From contig JAJYNF010000243.1 of the NCBI GenBank assembly GCA_021786455.1, forward strand, positions 1-9,810: a DNA stretch of 9,810 nucleotides, given 5' to 3'. A model generated the notes under the pieces. That model was not told the DNA's origin. It ran no database searches and was given only the letters and a program-made list of their open reading frames with translations. Numbering within the stretch: the stretch's first letter is position 1; each line of letters opens with the position of its first letter. This DNA comes from Acidobacteriota bacterium (lineage in GTDB: Bacteria > Acidobacteriota > Terriglobia > UBA7540). This document shows positions 6,515 through 9,810 of the stretch, piece by piece. The translations under genes were made by a program, and so were the position numbers.

Positions 6515-6543
6515 TTGACTTAGCCCCCCCCAAGTGATATTGG
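6515..6543 (+). promoter_or_regulatory. Candidate sigma-70-type promoter of the receiver-domain gene
   Basis: TTGACT (6515-6520), a spacer of exactly 17 bp that contains eight C in a row (6524-6531), then TGA-TATTGG with the -10 at 6538-6543. Transcription from about 6550 would give a leader near 97 nt before the GTG at 6647. That leader holds ACACAC (6546-6551) and GTGTGT (6573-6578), a small inverted repeat. Confidence 0.5.
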
Positions 6544-6646
6544 TGACACACGGCTGAGCGGCATCCGACGATGTGTGTTTGGGTCCGATGCTCGCCCCTT
6601 GCCGGGCGGGAAAACGGTTCAGAAGAAACCAAAGGAAACCTGAAGC

Positions 6647-7990
6647 GTGGCGCGAACAGTTTTAGTTGCGGACGACAGCCCGACCATCCAACGGCGGGCC
6701 AGCAGCATTCTGGCGGGTGAAGGCTGGGAGGTGGTGACTGTTTCCAACGGCGTCGCGGCCATCAAAAAGCTCCCCACTTTGAAGCCACTGGTCACGCTCG
6801 CGGATGTCTCCATGCCGGGCCGCGATGGTTACGAGGTCTGCCAGTTCATCAAGCAATCCCCCGAGCTGAAGCATGTGCCAGTGGTCTTGATCTACAGTGA
6901 TGACGATCCTTATGAAGACGCGCGAGGCGCGCAGGCGGGCGCCGATGCGCGAGTTCGAAAGCCGTTTGATCCCGACGAGCTAATCAAGACAGTGAACCGA
7001 TTGGCAAAGCAGGCGGAAGCGGTCACGGTTCTTCAACCCGTGGCGGCGCCCCCGCCTTCGCCGCCCGAGCCTTTTAGCGAGCCGTCCGAGCCCGTCCCGC
7101 CGGAGCAGGAGCCAGCCACGCCCCCGCCGGCGCCCGAATCGAACGTTGCGCTCGTTCCCGAAGGCATTGCTTTTGAACAGTTCGGAGTGGAAGAACCGGC
7201 ACCCACCGTCCAGGAATCGGCCCCTGCCGGCGAGCCCGAATTTGAGGTCGGGAGTGCGCCCGAAGCACCCCCAGAGCCCGCGTTGACGAAACCCGAACAC
7301 GCAGCCACTGAGCCTTCCCCAGCCCCGACCACGTCCGCGGCGACGGAGCCGGAGCCGGAGCTAGTTGAGACCGTCCCGGCGCCTGAAATCGAGCATGAAG
7401 AAGAACACGAGCACCCTCATTTGCACGAGCCCGGCCCTTTTTTTCATGCCCCGGAGGAGATTGGTGAGCCGGTTCTCTCGGATACGGATGAAGTAACAAC
7501 GCCGGCAGAGCAGGCTCTTGAACCAGCCTCTCAAGTTCCTCCGGGTGAGCCTTCAGCCCCAGAGTCTGAACAAGTGCCTTCCTTGACCTCTGAAGCCGTT
7601 GAGGCCATCGAGGAAGCGCCGCTGATTCCTCCTGAAGTCGCCGTGCCCGGTCTGCCGGAGGGCGGCACGATCACGGAATCCGAGCCCCGCAGCCCCCAAA
7701 CTGAGCCCGAACCGGCTGCGCCAGCCCACGGAATCGAGGAAGCACAAGAACCTCCACCCATGGAGGCACCCGCTTCCCAGCCTCACGAGCCCAGCCCTAC
7801 TTCCGGTTCGCCCGAGGAGTCTGCTGCCTCGAAGATGGTGGCTCACGCGGTGGCCCTCGATACCGAACAGGTCGCGGTTATCGTTCGCCGCGTGGTCGTC
7901 AAGATGTCGCCCCAAGCCATGCCTGCGTCCATGATTGAAGAAATCTCACGGCGCATTACGGACGAGATTATCGCTGAGTTGAAGTCCTAA
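6647..7990 (+). CDS. Response-regulator receiver protein with Pro/Glu-rich linker and conserved C-terminal helical module
   Basis: Residues 1-122 form a CheY-like receiver: acidic pair Asp9-Asp10 (VADDS), phosphoacceptor Asp53 in ADVSMPGRDGYE, and Lys105 in RKPFDPDEL. The usual switch Thr/Ser, thirty residues after the Asp, aligns with Tyr83 (LIYSDDD), which is atypical. Residues about 127-395 are a Pro/Glu/Ala-rich, disordered-looking linker with a His cluster at 250-267 (His250, 254, 256, 258, 260, 267). The last ~50 residues (TEQVAVIVRRVVVKMSPQAM onward) look like a short amphipathic helical module. There is no DNA-binding or enzymatic output domain, so it probably acts by protein contact, as in gliding or polarity receivers of the FrzS or PilG/PilH kind; this is inference. 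The start is GTG 6647 with AAAGGA ten bases upstream. No kinase gene is in the window. Confidence 0.88.
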   Translation: MARTVLVADDSPTIQRRASSILAGEGWEVVTVSNGVAAIKKLPTLKPLVTLADVSMPGRDGYEVCQFIKQSPELKHVPVVLIYSDDDPYEDARGAQAGADARVRKPFDPDELIKTVNRLAKQAEAVTVLQPVAAPPPSPPEPFSEPSEPVPPEQEPATPPPAPESNVALVPEGIAFEQFGVEEPAPTVQESAPAGEPEFEVGSAPEAPPEPALTKPEHAATEPSPAPTTSAATEPEPELVETVPAPEIEHEEEHEHPHLHEPGPFFHAPEEIGEPVLSDTDEVTTPAEQALEPASQVPPGEPSAPESEQVPSLTSEAVEAIEEAPLIPPEVAVPGLPEGGTITESEPRSPQTEPEPAAPAHGIEEAQEPPPMEAPASQPHEPSPTSGSPEESAASKMVAHAVALDTEQVAVIVRRVVVKMSPQAMPASMIEEISRRITDEIIAELKS

Positions 7991-8025
7991 CCCTTGCCTG
8001 CCGGCTCTGTTCCACGGCGACTGCA

Positions 8026-8066
8026 TGGGCCGAAATCGAGCCCATTTCCTTCCAAATTTCGGCCCA
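8026..8066. repeat. Perfect 11-bp inverted repeat after the receiver gene
   Basis: TGGGCCGAAAT (8026-8036) is the exact reverse complement of ATTTCGGCCCA (8056-8066), with a 19-base loop. It lies 36 bp past the stop codon. No T-tract follows, so it may be a transcript-stabilising hairpin, a Rho-related end or a protein-binding site, not a standard terminator. Confidence 0.6.
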
Positions 8067-8119
8067 ACGAGTGACGGCGTTCGATTCACGTTGTGAAAAA
8101 TCTAGGTAAAACTTTTTGC

Positions 8120-8148
8120 TTGACACGGGAAGGTGCGTGGGATACGAG
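8120..8148 (+). promoter_or_regulatory. Possible old promoter of the receptor gene
   Basis: A perfect TTGACA (8120-8125) with an A/T-rich upstream stretch is followed after 17 bp by TACGAG, a poor -10 (3 of 6). It may be the relic of the receptor's promoter. Confidence 0.3.
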
Positions 8149-8314
8149 CTCCACTATCCCGACACCAGAGAGGTTTGGTTTTGGGAAGTTGGGAACTGGT
8201 TCCATATTGGCGTCGAGTCACAGGTAAGGGTTATCGGTCCAAGGTTTCGGTCCTTTTCGAGGCGGGTTTCAGAGAGCGCGTTAGCCTCGCCAGACAGGCG
8301 GGGGAGCGTCATGA

Positions 8315-8968
8315 AGATCAGCACCGACGGACGGCAACTTCGGCTTCACTCGGATGGTGACCAACTCCGAGCAACTGTATATTGGCACCAACGAAGGGCA
8401 GAACCTAGCGTGGGTGAACAACGCCGGGCTATCAGGCAAGGGCATCCCCGGGACCAACCGGACGCGACCCTTTGAAGGAAGCTGGCCGCAACTCTCGAGC
8501 AGCGGTTTCGGCCTGCTGGGAACCCAGCACAACTTCATGCCCTATTTCCGCAACGATCCTCAGTTTGCGTGGAACGGCAACGCCAGTTGGGTCCACAACA
8601 AGCATACGGTCCAATTCGGCGGCTCTTTTGTAATTCAGCACCTCAATCAGCAGCAGCCGGAATGGAACGCGGGCGGAACTTCCTGGCCCGCTGCTGGTGG
8701 TTTTGGCTTTGGTTCCGGTCCAACCCAGTGCGCCAATTGCAGCAGCAGTGGTCACAGCAGCTCTTCCAACAACTACAACGATTTTGCCAGTTTCCTGCTG
8801 GGTCTCGATAATGGCTGGGGCCGGAACATTCAGGTTCCCAACTATTTCCACACCAGCGCGCAGATGTTTGCGCTTTACGTCGGAGACACGTGGCAAGTCA
8901 CGCGCAAGCTGACGGCTACCTACGGTGTTCGTTGGGAGAATTATCCTTTTCCGACCCGCGACGCTCGT
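8315..8968 (+). pseudogene. TonB-dependent receptor (Oar-like) remnant, middle fragment
   Basis: Readable from just after a TGA at 8312 as PTDGNFGF and onward, with a first ATG at 8354. The text GLSGKGIPGTN, the FEGSWPQL turn, NDPQFAWNGNASWVHNKHTV, VQFGGSFVI, YNDFASFLLGL and LYVGDTWQVTRKLTATYGVR is typical of the barrel middle of large Oar-like outer-membrane receptors. Such receptors take up large substrates through the TonB system. The parts that should come first are absent: signal peptide, carboxypeptidase-regulatory (CnaB-like) domain and plug. The frame loses family resemblance after NYPFPTRD near 8963 and continues as unrelated residues to 9067. A working gene is unlikely because the family is usually around 1,000 residues or more. 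Confidence 0.82.
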
Positions 8969-9729
8969 CCATCACTTCGCTTATGGCCTCGACATCCATC
9001 TGGCTTACACTTGGTCGAAGATGCTGGGGGAGGCCGGCAGCGCTGGAGGAACGACGGGGGGGGATAGACGAGAAGGGACAGCTTTACATTCCTGCCACCG
9101 CGTACTACGACCTCAATTTCGGCATATCGCCCGGGGACCGTCCGCAGAACCTTGAAGCGACGTTCATCTGGCAGCCTCCCTTTGGCGCCGGAAAGCGCTT
9201 TGCCCAATCCGGCGTTTCTTCCAAGGTCCTGGGCGGGTGGCAACTGAGCGGCATCCTCACGTCGGTTTCCAACTTTCCCGTGGACATGACGGCGAGCGGC
9301 ACTTCCCTGGACATGCCCGGTAATACCCAGCGGCCGAACCGCCTGTGCAGCTCGATCATCACGCCGAAAAATGTCGGGTATGGTCAGGACTGGTTTGATC
9401 CGAGCTGCTTCGGCGGTGTGGACACAGTAGGCTTCGGCAATTCAGCGTTCTATATCTTCCACGGGCCACACCAAGTCAATCTGGACGCGGCGCTCTTCCG
9501 CAACTTCAAGCTAACCGAGCGATTCAACCTCCAGTTTCGCGCCCAGGCTTTCAACTTCACAAACACTCCTGCATTCTCGAATCCGAGTGGCAGTTGTGGT
9601 AGCGCAACCAGTTCCACAGATCAGATCTGCAACAGCAGCTCCTTCGGCCAGGTCAGGGGAACTGGCAACTTCGGCCGGCCCACGGGTGATTCGCGGCTGT
9701 TTGAGTTCAGTGCGCGTTTGAGTTTCTAA
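8964..9729 (+). pseudogene. TonB-dependent receptor (Oar-like) remnant, C-terminal fragment with frame change
   Basis: In a second frame, from about 8964, the residues LVHHFAYGLDIHLAYTWSKM appear, a barrel motif that normally lies several hundred residues after the point where the preceding fragment stops. After the G8 tract (9056-9063) similarity moves to a third frame: GIDEKGQLYIPATAYYDLNF, FIWQPPFGAGKRF, VLGGWQLSGILT, FRNFKLTERFNLQFRAQAFN, and the terminal RLFEFSARLSF ending in Phe as outer-membrane barrels do. Removing one G would join the second and third frames. The 3' end is intact, with a normal stop and a terminator 22 bp later. The large upstream loss means this is a relic even if the G-tract change is a sequencing error. 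Confidence 0.82.
9056..9063 (+). repeat. G8 homopolymer tract at the receptor frameshift
   Basis: Eight consecutive G lie exactly where receptor similarity changes from the frame encoding YTWSKMLGEAGS to the frame encoding IDEKGQLYIPATAYY. Seven G would keep one frame. It may be a replication-slippage mutation, a phase-variable tract in the ancestor, or a read error. Confidence 0.7.
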
Positions 9730-9751
9730 CCGCAAGTCGCCCCTCCTGAAC

Positions 9752-9788
9752 AAAGAGGGATCGCTTAACCAGCGGTCCCTCTTTTTTT
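9752..9788 (+). terminator. Intrinsic terminator after the receptor remnant
   Basis: The left arm 9752-9765 pairs with 9771-9784 over 14 positions with one T-G wobble, around a five-base loop TAACC. Seven T follow or overlap the right arm (9782-9788). This is the clearest Rho-independent terminator in the window. It would end transcription of the receptor gene. Confidence 0.92.
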
Positions 9789-9810
9789 CTGGTGCAGAGA
9801 TGCTGGGATG

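Larger units (their letters stand above)
6108..6646. other. Long intergenic region without a recognisable gene
   Basis: About 540 bp between the coiled-coil gene and the receiver gene. Short open frames exist on both strands, for example 6223-6507 on minus, but they lack ribosome sites, domain features and similarity I can recognise. The region holds a nested inverted repeat (6124-6195), a hairpin (6257-6280), a 10-bp arm GCTTGGCTCG (6273-6282) mirrored at 6459-6468, and the candidate promoter of the next gene (6515-6543). No T-tract follows the hairpins, so none is a standard terminator. Confidence 0.6.
7991..8311. other. Intergenic region before the receptor remnant
   Basis: About 320 bp without a convincing gene. 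It contains an inverted repeat just after the receiver gene (8026-8066), an A/T-rich stretch (about 8093-8118) followed by a possible -35 TTGACA (8120-8125), and sequence that probably once led into the receptor gene. An open frame across 8116-8475 has no recognisable content. Confidence 0.5.

Noticed and set aside
7033..7915. Minus-strand Gly/Ser- and Arg-rich open frames opposite the receiver-protein linker
   Set aside because: They are complements of Pro/Glu/Ala codons; the low-complexity linker keeps several frames open.
8116..8475. 119-residue plus-strand open frame before the receptor remnant
   Set aside because: It begins at a TTG inside a likely -35 box, has no family features, and overlaps receptor-like coding text in another frame.

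Overview
The window looks like a chromosomal segment of a GC-rich diderm (LPS-bearing) bacterium, most likely an Acidobacteriota member. This is inferred from three things: an LptD ending in the NiGtFGN-type tail I associate with that phylum, a receiver protein with a long Pro/Glu-rich linker and a small conserved C-terminal module, and the remains of a large Oar-like TonB-dependent receptor. No ribosomal RNA, tRNA, CRISPR array, transposase or phage gene is visible.

Left half, minus strand (4555 down to 1): a compact operon lptD - hemB - dacB. LptD builds the LPS export pore of the outer membrane, HemB makes porphobilinogen for heme, and the S13 penicillin-binding protein trims peptidoglycan in the periplasm. 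The lptD-hemB gap is 40 bp once the better hemB start is used. hemB and dacB overlap by the four bases GTGA, so they are probably translationally coupled. dacB has a GTG start and almost no internal ATG. It leaves the window just before its expected SxN motif.

Centre, plus strand: divergent from lptD is a membrane protein that joins an N-terminal four-cysteine zinc ribbon to a C-terminal RDD domain (4611-5654). A 98-residue coiled-coil protein follows (5811-6107), built on four 21-bp tandem repeats and apparently expressed from a leaderless transcript. Then come about 540 bp without a recognisable gene, holding a large nested inverted repeat and smaller hairpins. A plausible promoter with a C8 tract in its spacer ends this stretch and drives a receiver-domain protein (6647-7990).

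Right end, plus strand (about 8315-9729): a decayed TonB-dependent receptor. It lacks its N-terminus and plug, has lost a large internal part of the barrel, and carries a frame change at a G8 tract. A strong intrinsic terminator follows. I see no convincing new multi-gene system here. The most unusual points are the hybrid metal site of HemB, the leaderless coiled-coil gene, the nested repeat at 6124-6195, the atypical receiver protein and the eroded receptor.
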